The notes beneath the pieces were generated by a model. The model saw only the letters and a list, made by a program, of their open reading frames with translations, did not search any database and had not been told where the DNA came from. Of a stretch of 64,000 nt of DNA, positions 13,467 through 25,200 are shown piece after piece; positions within the stretch are counted from its first letter, which is position 1; every line of letters begins with the position of its first letter. The stretch covers positions 124,001 to 188,000 of the forward strand of contig QLIY01000154.1 of assembly GCA_003260075.1 (NCBI GenBank), given 5' to 3'. Position numbers and translations under genes: made by a program. This DNA comes from Phallusia mammillata. Lineage: Eukaryota; Chordata; Ascidiacea; Phlebobranchia; Ascidiidae.

Positions 13467-16290
13467 CGAGTTCTATGCACAACATAAAATGCAAACTTTA
13501 CTTTGCGGTTATAGGTCGGATGGTTATCTCATCAGCGTGCCGATCACGATGTAACTACGAAAAACCCTGGAAGCCAATAAACTGTAGGCCATCACAATGC
13601 AATGAGAACAATAGCAGGTAAAACTTAGATTTCGCAGATTAGAACTCGCCCTGTATTTTGAAACGACAGTAAATGTTTGATAAGAAAAAACATTTGGAAT
13701 TACATTTTTTTGACATTGCAATAATTTAACTACAACCAAAATTACACAAATCATTCAACGCGAAAACACGAAATTGGTAATATTGTATTTGTTTAGCGTA
13801 TGAAGGATAGGTCACATCAAGTTTGTAGTGGACAATCCAGATTAACGTTGACCGCTGTGGAATTTCGTTCGCTTGTCCAGTGACCTGATACGAAGATTAG
13901 GCTTATTTTCGCTTGCAAATCTCTCTATCCCTGCAGCAAGTAGGGCGGTTAACGTAGGAGCTGATGACATGCGCGCTTGTTTTGGTGTCACCAGCAACAA
14001 ACCTGAAACCCGAAACCGGTATTTCTACTTCGTATTTCGGTGGCTGGTTGAGCGCAGCCGAAATAACAAACATAAAAGTCAGGTGTTTGTCTTATGGCAG
14101 TTTTATAATGCACTAACAGTTTTAAAGTACATAACTTGTGACATGTGAACAGCAATTTTAAGCAGGTGCGTTTACATCAAAGATCATTACGTTGATTAAA
14201 TCTTTTCACCTCGGATATTTTTTGTCTGATGTATTTCGAAACTAAACGTCCAGATTTCCGATAATGGACTCGTTACCTAAAGTGCGTAAGGGCGTGAAAT
14301 TGATAAGGTTGGTCTTTAAAGTGGCAAATGTTTACCACAAATCGGTGCATTTATGACTGGCAATGTATTTTAGAGGCAAATATCGACCACAAACGGCGCA
14401 TGTTAACCACAAATCGCTGCGTTTATGACTGACTGAAAATATATTTTAGAAATTTATACCTAAATGAAAGTCTAAAAACATACCATCCACTACTTTCTAA
14501 TTAATGTTATGGTATATTTGTGTTTTGATTAAAATTACGCAATTTCACAAGTTAAATCCAAAGCTGGGGAAAACAAAATTCCATCGATGTTTTTTAATAG
14601 CATCAAATAAAAAGACTAAATATTAGGCCTATCCTATGTATAGATACCAACAGCTGATTTAAAAATTTGCTTAATACCACAGATATTTAAAAACCACCAG
14701 CTTGATCATTCCATTCTCATTATATCGTGGATAAATTACATGTGTGTTATACGCACGTAAGGTATAATTTAAGTTAGTACTACGGCGTAATACATTTCGC
14801 CACGACAGATTCAACCGAATAATTGTAGTGTACATCAGATTTGCGACGGTTTCTAGTCAATTTGGTTACCGCTGGCGCAGCAACGTATACTATAAGATTG
14901 CTGCAGAATTGTTAGTTTTCTCTCAGCATACCGTAATGACACACACGAAAATTCATACCACGTAAATATACTACAAATAGCACTCCTTAATTGCACAGTT
15001 CACGAAATGCCTGAACGAAAAACATATACATTGCCAATAATTTCTCTGCCCAAAGCAACAGCATTACTCAAACTGACAATCGCGACTAGCGTTTTGAAAC
15101 CTTGAACCAAATGCTTATTTCAACTTACATCGCCAAACAGGCGAAATATATATTCCTTCTACTTAACTGACTAGTTTTGTTTTTCGATTAGGGCATCTTA
15201 AAACCCGATAGTTTCAACGCTTTCTGGTTGCAGTTGATACTATTTTGTTCTAGCTATAATTTGGTCTTCAAACTAAAATCACAGCAAATTTTACATTACT
15301 GCACCATTCAAGCTTGTACTTAATATTCCACGAGTGTTTCGTCTTAAAAAGCAATAGAGTCCCTGCAAAACACAAGCCTTATCTACCGTCACAAAATTAA
15401 CATATGTCCGATGTTTATGGTAAGCCTGCGAACAGACACACCCATACTTAACAGTGCACGTAAATGTCGGTCAATCGGTAACGATCAGAAACAGTTGTAA
15501 ACAAAAGTCAAAGGACGCTACGTTGCTTATCCGTGACCTTTAGACATTCCTTTGGGCCGATTGTTAACAGTTAACTGACGGCAAAGCAGTAATTAACCGA
15601 TTGTACTAATTTGACTGCAGCAGACTTGACAACATTTCGCTTACTTTGCAGTTTTGATTGACACATAGCGCAACAACTATTTAGTTTGTAGCCTAACTGA
15701 CATTTGTAGCCAAAACTGGTTTTGTTCAAATTGGTTTAATGTTAAGACATAAAGAATGATTAGCTGGTTGGTTGTTTCTATTTGCTAGTATTGAATGATT
15801 TCTATTAATTCTCCTTTTTTCTTTTTTTATACTGCAGGTGTTGCATCACAATGCGTTGTGTGACGAAACAATCAACTGCTAGTTTTGTGTGATAATGCAA
15901 CGTGGTTTAGTTCTTTTCATTCCTGACTTTCGTGGAGCACGGTGCTACGTCGGTTGCATTAGAAATGCGTTTTTTTGTCGCCTGGATTATTGCTATTGGT
16001 GAGTCGCTTTGTACATATGTGTTTAACCCAACGAAATTTAATTCACAAAATAAGTGAACTACAATTAGCTGCAGACAGAGTAAACTGTTTCGACCCATAA
16101 GTTGTGCAACTGGTGACAAGAGATTTGCCGTATGAGCTAATCTGGACACCGTACGGTATTCAGTTTGTTGAAGATTCAGTATGTCACAACTGGACAACAA
16201 CAGCGGAAGAACTGTTAACAATGCCCAAGCAACTGTTTGAGAAACAAAGTGATTGGTAAGGATTGTGTGTGCCGTTATAGTAAAGCATTT

Positions 16291-16529
16291 TGTCTTGCTA
16301 TTCATTCTATATTTATGTGTCTGACCATGTTTTCTGTTCCCAAAACAGATGGTGAGAATTGTGTTGTATTGATACATGTAAAGCGCAGTTATTAACGCAA
16401 TGTCTGGGGGGGGGGGTGTCTTGCTATTCATTCTATATTTATGTGTCTGACCATGTTTTGTTCCCAAAACAGATGGTGAGGATTGTGTTGTATTGATACA
16501 TGTAAAGCGCAGTTATTAACGCAATGTCT
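16291..16529. repeat. Duplicated segment around an 11-G run (probable contig join)
   Basis: 16291-16405 and 16418-16529 are near-identical, with small differences (gttttctgttccc against gttttgttccc; gagaattg against gaggattg). They are separated by G at 16406-16416. Interpreted as two allelic contig ends joined with a placeholder. Confidence 0.75.
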
Positions 16530-17101
16530 TTTGTGCAGAAACCGTATCATTTCATCCCTGCATTTTGAGATGTTTGCCCAAACACGTATATGAATTGATA
16601 ACTTTCCATTCCCACGGTGTGACACATTCAGAAGGAGACGTAAGGTTTTGAATTTGCTTGTTTTTGAAAAATTTGCAAATTTGCTTGTAACTTGTTTAAC
16701 TGTTTCTTTTTTACATTGATTAGTAATTTACTCGACAAACTTGAGTACAATTTTATTTTTGAAAGTGGGCGTAAATATTTTCGATTTTGAAGCAACTCTC
16801 AATTTCTATGTCAAGATGTATGTTTCATTGAAGTTTTGCCTCCGATTCTGTACACAGAAATATCTACAAGTGGTCGTTACAACCATCCCATTTTTGCTTC
16901 CTTGCTGTCCTAGAAGTTTCTGCAACAAAAACATACAAAAGCAGTTACATAAGAATAGCGACAGCATTCAAAATGGTTTCGCGTGCCAATGCTTTAACGC
17001 GTAAAGGTGCTTTTGTCCCAGCCGATTTAAATAGCGCAAAAGTTGCCGACCCATGAAGTATGTAGTAAAGCAACGTGAAACGACAACTTTTAACTCAGCA
17101 C

Positions 17102-18854
17102 TTACGTCGTCCATATCACATGCATATGGTAAAAATGATTAGCTGATGAGCCTCCTCTACCCAAAGCAGGACACTGAGTCCTGTATCCATATCTATTGAA
17201 CTTTTCTTTTGCATTGCGTGTACCAGAACATCTGCCATTGTATTGCAGTGTGATGGTGAGGTAGCCTCGATTATACGCAGCTTGTAAGCATTTTTGGATT
17301 GCTTCATGTCGTTTCCAATAATACCCGTCGAGAATAGGGTCGAGTCCTTCGAGAGTAGGAATAGCGAGTTCTCCCCCACTATCACCCCAGCATCCAAGGT
17401 CATCAAGGAGAACTTCAAAGAAAAAACGTGGTCGAAAATTCTGTCGTTTAGGGCAGGGGTCGGCAACCTTTTTTCTAATGCGGACCGTTTTTGAAACTGA
17501 AATTTTGTACAAAAATTACAACAAATATTTAGCAACGAAAACGCCTAAATTAGGCGGTTGCCGACCACTGGTTTAAGGTGTAGAGCAGGGGTGGGGAACA
17601 GGGCTGCCAAAGCTTGGGTTTTGCCCCAAGATCTTGGGTTTTTACTTGACGTCTTGGGTTCTTGGGTTTTATTTTGAAATTTATAGCAATTCTTGGGTTT
17701 TGAGTCCTATTGATGAAATAGATATATGTAAGAACTATTTCAACGAGAAAAGTTTTTCGGGTAGCTGCACTGTTTGGGCCCTTTTATCATCTCTTTTATT
17801 TTCTCTCTTTTCTAGACCTTAATTCTTTCTAGATAAGTATACAGTGAAAGCAANCCCACCCCTGGTGTAGAGGTATTAGTTTTAGCAAAAACAGCCACAG
17901 GTTCTGCAAAATAGCAAACAAATCTAAACTGGTGTGAAATGTTTTGTGCAGTGATACATATTTTTCGATAAGTTTATGATGTACCTTTCGAAATCGACTT
18001 GATTTCGTAAACTTGAAATGTCGATAGTCCACCTTTACCGTCTGAACTACATTCTTTACTCGGGCCATTTTGTCGGTAATTTTCTCGGGCTTTAGCTGAA
18101 CTTAGGCACAGACCTCCATCCTGCAAAACACATTAAACTATTCTATACACGTACATGCGATTTGAAAAGTAGCGTCTTATGTCAGGCGATAAACAACCGA
18201 AAGGTAAGTTAGTTGCCCTAAAAAAAACATAAGATGTAAGGACAAAAGTAGATTGAACACATTGTGGGGACTTCCGTTTGCACGAAATAATAACTTTCAT
18301 TCGAACTCCTACTAGGATACTAAAATATGGGCTTGAGTCAATTGCTGCAAACACTCGTTAATTCGATGGTCTAGTACTGATACCTGAAGGGCAAAAACGT
18401 CGTCGCCGTATTTGAAAGCAACTACGGCACACTTTACGATGGCATTGGATCTATGTTTGTAGTTTCCAAATAAATCTCTATCCCACTCTCTAGACGTACC
18501 GGTAAAACTTTTCCAGCATCCCAGATTGTTGTAGGTCGCTGGACAAGAAATATATACGCTTTGATTTCCAAATTGTGTTATTTTATGTCACAATCGACAT
18601 AGCTGTATCAAATGCTGTTTGATTAATTAGTTTCGGCTTTTAAACTGTCTGGAATTTTTCAAGTACCTTCAAGATGACTGTTTTGAAGACTTTCAGTCTT
18701 TTTAGTCAACACACGTACGTTGCGCTTTGGTATCAAGTGTCGATTTTGACGTAAGTTATGTGTTACAATCAATATTACCTGGATAATAGTATATTTTACT
18801 ATTCTCCTGTGCTTTAGCAGCAGCAAACGCGATGAGAAAGACGAGTATCTTCAT
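17102..18854 (-). CDS. Secreted protein with two cysteine-rich LGCW...DGxGG domains, four exons, 225 aa
   Basis: Exons: 18854-18779, 18538-18384, 18120-17985, 17412-17102. Junctions are GT-AG with matching phases (1, 0, 1). Exon 1 encodes a signal peptide (MKILVFLIAFAAAKAQ). Domain 1 spans exons 2-3: LGCWKSF, then AIVKCAVVAFKYG, FALQ joined to DGGLCLSSAKA, then ECSSDGKGG and FQVYEI. Domain 2 is in exon 4: LGCWGDS, AIPTLEG, AIQKCLQAAYNRGY, LQYNGRCSG, GYRTQC and GRGGSSANHFYH. I recognise the pattern (LGCW, AIPxLEG, AxxKCxxxAxxRGY, xxQxGGxC, xxCxxDGxGGxxxxxxY) as a module common in secreted proteins of cnidarians, molluscs and echinoderms. It loosely resembles WSC carbohydrate-binding domains. 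Extracellular glycan or matrix binding is an inference. The TAA stop sits inside a good donor (GACGAC|GTAAGT), so a further exon is possible. Two hAT elements lie in intron 3. Confidence 0.82.
17454..17570. mobile_element. Short hAT-type element (GGTCGGCAACC family)
   Basis: The left end CAGGGGTCGGCAACC and right end GGTTGCCGACCACTG are inverted repeats. The flanks GTTTAGGG (17446-17453) and GTTTAAGG (17571-17578) match at 7 of 8 bases, as a target duplication. It lies in intron 3 of the two-domain secreted protein, just upstream of that intron's acceptor. Confidence 0.85.
17586..17864. mobile_element. hAT-type element with perfect 8-bp target duplication
   Basis: Left end CAGGGGTGGGG and right end CCCACCCCTG. 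GTGTAGAG flanks both sides (17578-17585 and 17865-17872). The interior is rich in the word cttgggtttt. One ambiguous base (n) is at 17854. It is next to the element at 17454-17570, the two target duplications sharing base 17578. Confidence 0.88.
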
Positions 18855-18917
18855 TGCGGCTGAAGTGCCTAAATCTTCTTATCTCTTTAAAATATAAAAG
18901 TAAATGTAATCTCAGCA

Positions 18918-18926
18918 CTTTTTATA
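18918..18926 (-). promoter_or_regulatory. Candidate TATA box of the two-domain secreted protein gene
   Basis: TATAAAAAG on the minus strand lies about 64-72 bases upstream of the ATG at 18854. This spacing would place a start site roughly 30-40 bases before the ATG. Confidence 0.35.
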
Positions 18927-20614
18927 ACAACACAATTGTAAGCATTTTTTCGTGAGCGTCGGTTTTGTTTATGAAAACGTTGGCTCTGTTTGTAAAAAAA
19001 ACCAAAAGGTCGATTCTATATTTGAAAACTATGCCGGAAATATAAACATGTCTAACTTAGTGCCTCTTCTTACATCCGCTAATACAACTGTGGAGAGTCG
19101 CAGACTTTTCATCACAACAACATCGTGCCATACAGTTATTGTTTGATATAAAAGCATTCTTAATTGAGAAACATTAAAAAATGCGCTAACAGTCTCTTTG
19201 ACAAACCAAGTTCCCAACATGCTGTTTTCAATGTATCTCCATTAGTCATAGTATGTCTGTTTGTTTACCGCCTGTGTTAACCTAATAGATGGCTACATAG
19301 GTCGCGGGTTTTGTTTCTCCTGTAAAGCTTTGAAGGCTGGCCACACACAACATTGAAAAAGTGACGTCATTGTTAACATTACGTCACCAAATCTCGTGAA
19401 ATAACTCGCGATGACGAAGATTTACGAAATTGTTGACATTTGTAATGAAGGTTTAACGCAAAAAAAATCGGGGAGTGCTAACCTTGTAATGGTTACCGCA
19501 AATCAACACTGTGGACTGACTGGCATTTGGTGCCAAACTGGCGTAGTTCATAATAGTTTTTATAAGTATGGAACTTAGCAGACTGTATTTAAAGCTAAAA
19601 ACCTAAGCTGGTGGGAATGCATCCAACAGCTTGGTTACAGTTTAAACTTTTAGACATTATTGTGTCTTTGGATAAATGTTTGATTTTATGTGCTTTCTTT
19701 TGATATAAACTATATGTACTTCAACAGACTTGATTTTATTCCCCTTTGTTTATGTTTCTGTGTGCACAAACAGCAGAATGTCGTGAAAAAAATGATCATT
19801 CTTTTTTTTGCAGAATTGTAAACATTTTGAAACACAAATTATGGAAAAGTTTATGCGACAACACCGACAATTAATGTTTTTTGCACTTATCGCAAAATGG
19901 GGACGAGATTATGGATTTGGTGAGATAATGGAAAATGTAAGAAAACATTTATTTACTGAACAATTAAGCATGTCTTTTTGACGTCTTTTTTGCCGTTATT
20001 TTCGTGTACTTCGTGCTGTCCGGTATATGCACCAACGACCTTTCGTAAATAAATATTAATGTTGGCCTGCAAAACTACAGGTTTATGTTTGGTGCAAAAA
20101 CAATCTCGTTTATCAAAAAATATCTTCCAAAAAACTGCGGATGGGTTGGTTGTTAACTAAACATTTATTAAAAAATAAATGATCTCCTGGCAAATGTTTT
20201 GTTTTGTCCACGTTTTAACGATATTTTGTGCCTGCTGGTGCTCTAGCGCTCCCTAGGGTCAAGGGCTGACTTCAAACATTAATTTATCGTTATCACCAAA
20301 ATCCAACTGAAGCTGCCAGAGCCCGCTGACACATTGGCTATCAGTGCTAAACCAAACACAGAAATCATGCATCTGCAATATTGATATTTTGCGTCTAAGC
20401 AATTAAACCGACTTACATAACACACCTTTGTTGTTTTTTTCGTTGGTACTACCACACCTTTAACACTCTTTTGGTAAATATTATTCTAATAAGAATGTAA
20501 ACTATAAAAGTAGCTTAGGTGGTGTTTGATACCCATTGACGGCATCAGACTTCACAAAATACTGATCATTAACATATCATGCTTAGTTACTATGACAAAA
20601 AAAAACTTAATAAA

Positions 20615-20666
<52 letters not shown>
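20615..20666. other. 52-base G run, probable encoded assembly gap
   Basis: Pure G tract with no duplicated flanks, following ataaa. Grouped with the other five long G runs. Confidence 0.6.
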
Positions 20667-20668
<2 letters not shown>

Positions 20669-21360
20669 CGCGCAGATGTGATTTGAAGTTTAACAAATAA
20701 CAGTTGTTTGGTTCAGTAAAGGATATTTTAGTAAAGTTCTTTATACGATACAAGCAACTACTTGATGTGACACGACACAAACATGTATGACAATGAAATT
20801 GACGCTTGGCCCTGTTTAAGTTCTGCAACCCAGGTTTAAGGCCTTCGTTCGGCTCACTGTACAATGACGCTGAGATATGGGTTTGACATAACAAATATTT
20901 GGTACATCATCATTAAATCAACCTAGAAAATTGGCTTACGACCGAATGCGTTTTTTCCCCAGCAAATACCGGTTTGTTGACCCTCAACATTTTGATCGCT
21001 GTATTTATCAGTTGCATTGCTGTAACAAACACTTGAGTAGTGTCTGCCCTTCGACCGCATTATGAGTCTTTTGCGCTCCTTATCAAGCGTATAATGTTTA
21101 CCCGGGGCGCTAATCATAAGTTGCCAGCCGTTCAACATTACAAAATCTCATAAACGGATGTTTTAGATCACCCATCTTAGGATTAGCCTGGGTGCCTGTT
21201 ATTTTCAACTCAACAGTATCGTATTGTTTTATTTTTTTCACAAAACTGCACAGCTTAGACGAAACTTGTTTATCGAATTTAAATCTAACAACCTATAATT
21301 TCTGTTTAACATGTATAAGAACTATATCAACTCTACATTCATTAAACCCAGTATGGTAAT

Positions 21361-21549
21361 AATTACACTATCAGCACCACGCATTTAAGCATACCAAAAG
21401 TCAAAAGCAATTTTATTACTGCACCTTGCATAAATGCTTTTTTATCATCGGGGGGGGGGAAATTACACTATCAGCACCACGCATTTAAGCATACCAAAAC
21501 GCAAAAGCAATTTTATTACTGCACCTTGCATAAATGCTTTTTTATCATC
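21361..21549. repeat. Duplicated segment around a 10-G run (probable contig join)
   Basis: 21361-21449 and 21461-21549 are almost identical (aagtcaaaagc against aacgcaaaagc), separated by G at 21450-21459. Confidence 0.75.
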
Positions 21550-21837
21550 GTCAATTAAACATAGGAAACGAAAAGCAAGCGTTTTGAAGATAAGGCAATT
21601 TACTTGTAAACTATTGGACGTTAACAAAACAGGTAAATACGGCTTTAAGTGAAGCGTACAAACGTTAAGAAAAGAAAAAAATACACTCCAAAGAATTAAA
21701 ACTACAAGTTTTGTATTCATAACGCTTTGTAGCAACATATTTTTCCGTCAAATGCTACAAGTTGCTTAAAACGGCATAAAGTGAGACTAAACAGATTGTG
21801 GTGGTATTGTATGGCTGGCCCTTCTGTGAGTGCCCAA

Positions 21838-22134
21838 GGGGGGGGGGTCAGTACAAACAACATGATATAAAAGCATTCAAGACCTGATTAATTATTATTG
21901 TCCTTAAAATCACTGCACAGTGATATGAAATAGCGCAACAGCATTCAATCAACTTTGTTAAGAAAACCAGGAGGGGGGGGGGGAATGAATTTCTACACTG
22001 CAGACTTTTTCAGTACAAACAACATGGTACAAAAGCAGTCAAGACCTGATTAATTATTATTGTCCTTAAAATCACTGCACAGTGAAATGAAATAGCGCAA
22101 CAGCATTCAATCAACTTTGTTAAGAAAACCAGGA
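21838..22134. repeat. Short contig between two G runs, duplicated downstream
   Basis: G runs at 21838-21847 and 21973-21983 bracket a segment of about 125 bases that is repeated, with substitutions, at 22012-22134 (atgatataaaagcattc against atggtacaaaagcagtc). It looks like an allelic contig placed beside its partner. Confidence 0.75.
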
Positions 22135-22263
22135 CCATGTTGAACAACATTGAAATTGAAGTAATAATTGTGAACACGAACATTTTCAAAACAATAAAAC
22201 AACAACGGTTTAGAACAGGCAAAGACTGAACCATGTGCGTTTGGTTTGCACAGACATTGCGTG

Positions 22264-25200
22264 CTAGACATTGTCCGTGTCATAAGTAAAATGTGGGTTA
22301 GATTTAATGTCTTTCATTTCCTTTTCGGAATCGAACTGGCGGTACCCAAGCATGTCCAACGCCTCTGAGCAGATATTTTGTATCTCCTGTACTCCTTCGT
22401 ACGTTAAACTTTTTCTCCACTCTGACACAACTGCTACAGAATTCCGTTTTGTGCTTTGTTTACTTGTAATCGATAGATTTCTGTTGTTATCTGCTGATGT
22501 GGCATCTTTAAGCCAAGCCTCAATCCGCGGGTTCATGTTGATTCCAATGAAATCATAAACGGCCTGCATGTAAGAAAATACCACGAATAAGTGTCTCAGA
22601 AAACACATACACTGTACATTAAAATTCCAAACATTGTAGCATTAAACTAACTGAATTTGTTGAATAACGCAGATAATTATGTTATAAGCAAATGGTAAAT
22701 AGACGTTTTAACTGCAAACAGAATTGGATATCTTATCAATAAAAATACTACATATATATCCATAAGGAACACATGGTTTATGATCAATCTTGTCACCTTC
22801 AGTAATCAATGCCTGTCCCTTTACACGCCCGGAAAGGCAAATTTGCCTTTCAACAGACTCATGGCTAGTGTTTTAGAATAAGAAATTGAAGCTCTCCACA
22901 AGAATCCATTGACTTGAATGGTGTGTACTATTGCTATTGCTGCCAGGCATAATATCAAGTTTATTGCGGGTCGCATTCAGTGTTATTTACCCTGATGAAG
23001 ACGACCTGTATATGACGTCGAAATATAAGAATAAATTACATTTGCCAGAAGAGCCCTCTATAAACTTGAATGGTGTGTGTTTTTATAATTACAATAGGTT
23101 TCAATATGTTGCTGGTTCACATGGTTAAGATTTAAACCTTCAAGATGGGAAATTCTTTCATAATCATTACCTGTGTTACTTCTATTGGATTTATCGCAAA
23201 ATCTTCGTGTCTGATTCGCATGTATTTGTCTTTGAGCTCTCCAGTTTTAAGCACGTTTTCTGCAAAGATGATGTTTTCGATCATTCTAGGGCAAATTCCA
23301 TTCGCTACGTGTCTGAAAAAGTTAGGTTCTTAGCTGAGATATGAATTCAAAAATGAGCGTGTACTCTACACTCTGCAACGAGGTGCAAGTACGATATAAT
23401 TCCAGTAGCATATTTTACAATGTTTGCCTTATATTTTTCACATATCAAACAGTGGTTTCGAACTTTTCAAGCATGCGGCGTGCTAACAAACTATGTTTTT
23501 TCGCGGGACACTTGGTAGGTCAACGACACAAAAGTTGTTTAAAGAAAGTTCATTTAGAACTTTAGGCTTGTGGATGAGACTACTTTTTTGACACATGAGT
23601 AAATTCAAACACCAGACAATATTTGCACTTTGAAATATCAAATACTTCCTAGCAAACTTTAAACTATTTGTGCAGCGAAACGAAGTTTGAGAATCATTGA
23701 TTTAAATGTGGGAATTGCTAAACAAAAAGAAAAAAATATTTGAAAATACTTGATAAGAAAGCTAAAACAGTGTACATTGTTTTTGGCTAGCTATATGTCA
23801 CATCAGTGCAACTGTTGTCTGCGATGTTCACTGTATGCAGTTTACCCATAGAAAACCTGCTGTTAATGCTACATAGGCCTAGTTAATGTATAACACAACG
23901 TCGAGCAAAGAGAAAGTGACATTCTTGCATGTAAAGTTCCAATTTTATTTCACGGGACAACTAATATTTGCCCCAGCTCTTTACAACCTTATTATTAGGG
24001 TCTTGCCTCTAGGTAATTTGTAAAACTAGACTATATATGGTTTTGTTAGTCATGAATTACATTGTACCGATACCGTTTTTTGTGGATGTGTTTAGAGGTT
24101 GAAATTAAACAAAACAAATACGTCAATCAAATAAGTCACATATAAGTCATCCGCAAATAACCAGAAATGCCGTGAACCAAAATAATCTATTTTTGTTCAA
24201 ATTTCTTTCATTTAGATTTCGTCAGATTTGGCCCAAATTAATTTCAGTCTTTTTACAAGAAAGCGTTAGTTTTGTTAGCAAAGTTTATTAAGGTGGTTTA
24301 CATGTAACTTATTTACATGGTCAAACTGGGCATTACATTTGCGTTAAATCTATTAACGTTTTCTGTTTTCACAATGACAAGGTTGCTATAATTTCATTAA
24401 GCTTTAAAAATGGACTGCAAACTTTTAAATAAGTTCGATTTTAAAATTTATCAGTCAGTGTTTTCCAAAATATGGGTCCTAAAGCATTACTTTTAACCTC
24501 CCTTTATTAAGTTTTGTTTTTCATTTTTCACAGCTTTAAACTGTTGCGTATAGCGATTGTATAATTAATTTGTGCACATTTGGAAGTAGCCAAATCAGCT
24601 CATTTCGACTTGTAATTCACGGCTTGTGAGTAAGTTAAATTGTGTAGCAAGTTAAGTTAAATGTACTGCCCAATCATGTTTGAACTTTGCAATGTTTCCT
24701 GGCGCAGTTAATGAGGATGTAGATGTGACCTCGCGAACTGGTGTTACGTGCTTTGACCGTATGTTTTGTCCTGTGCCGTGATTAGACTGTGCTTTGTGCA
24801 GGACACAAAACTTCGTTGGCTTCAGACTATAGTATTTTCACTACGACTTATTTTGACGAGCTAACGTTGCATTTGTTTGTGGCGAGACAGGTTATATGGC
24901 TGATAATGCATCGGACTCGCTTTCAAATATGCGTCAATCGAATTGTTTGGACATACGACGGAATCATTTCGATCAAAAAATAATTTTCCAACCCAAAAAA
25001 ACAAAGTTTCGAAAATCTTATTTGTAAATAAAAAAATTCTTGATTTATAAAGATGCATATTCATTGATCGTAGGTAATCTTTAATCAATTCCTTAGATAT
25101 TTTTAGGTCGCGCCAAAAACCAGTCTGGTTTAAATGAATAAACAAGTTTCAAAACTTTTACAAACCTCAATAACCGATAAAGTTTAACCAAAGAAACAAA

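Larger units (their letters stand above)
9655..17101. other. Gene-poor region
   Basis: About 7.4 kb with only one small candidate frame (10993-11190, -), one degraded hAT-like relic (about 13328-13466) and one contig-join duplication (16291-16529). The remaining short frames have no motif, no good splice context and AT-rich codon use. I see nothing else I can support. Confidence 0.4.
18927..22263. other. Gene-free stretch with one long G run and several contig joins
   Basis: No exon is recognised. A G run of 52 bases lies at 20615-20666 and joins with duplicated flanks lie at 21361-21549 and 21838-22134. Proline-rich minus-strand frames across the long G run are artefacts of the tract. Confidence 0.4.

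Noticed and set aside
15907..16467. 186-codon minus-strand frame
   Set aside because: It runs through both copies of a contig-join duplication and the G run, contains an obvious internal repeat, and has no recognisable domain.
17116..17535. 139-codon frame overlapping the second cysteine-rich domain
   Set aside because: It is a different frame of the same bases; the other frame carries the conserved LGCW domain and joins in phase with the upstream exons.
20607..20894. Proline-rich minus-strand frame
   Set aside because: The prolines come from the 52-base G run; the rest has no motif.
22307..22558. Plus-strand frame over the last sulfotransferase A exon
   Set aside because: It is antisense to a conserved coding exon with clear family motifs.
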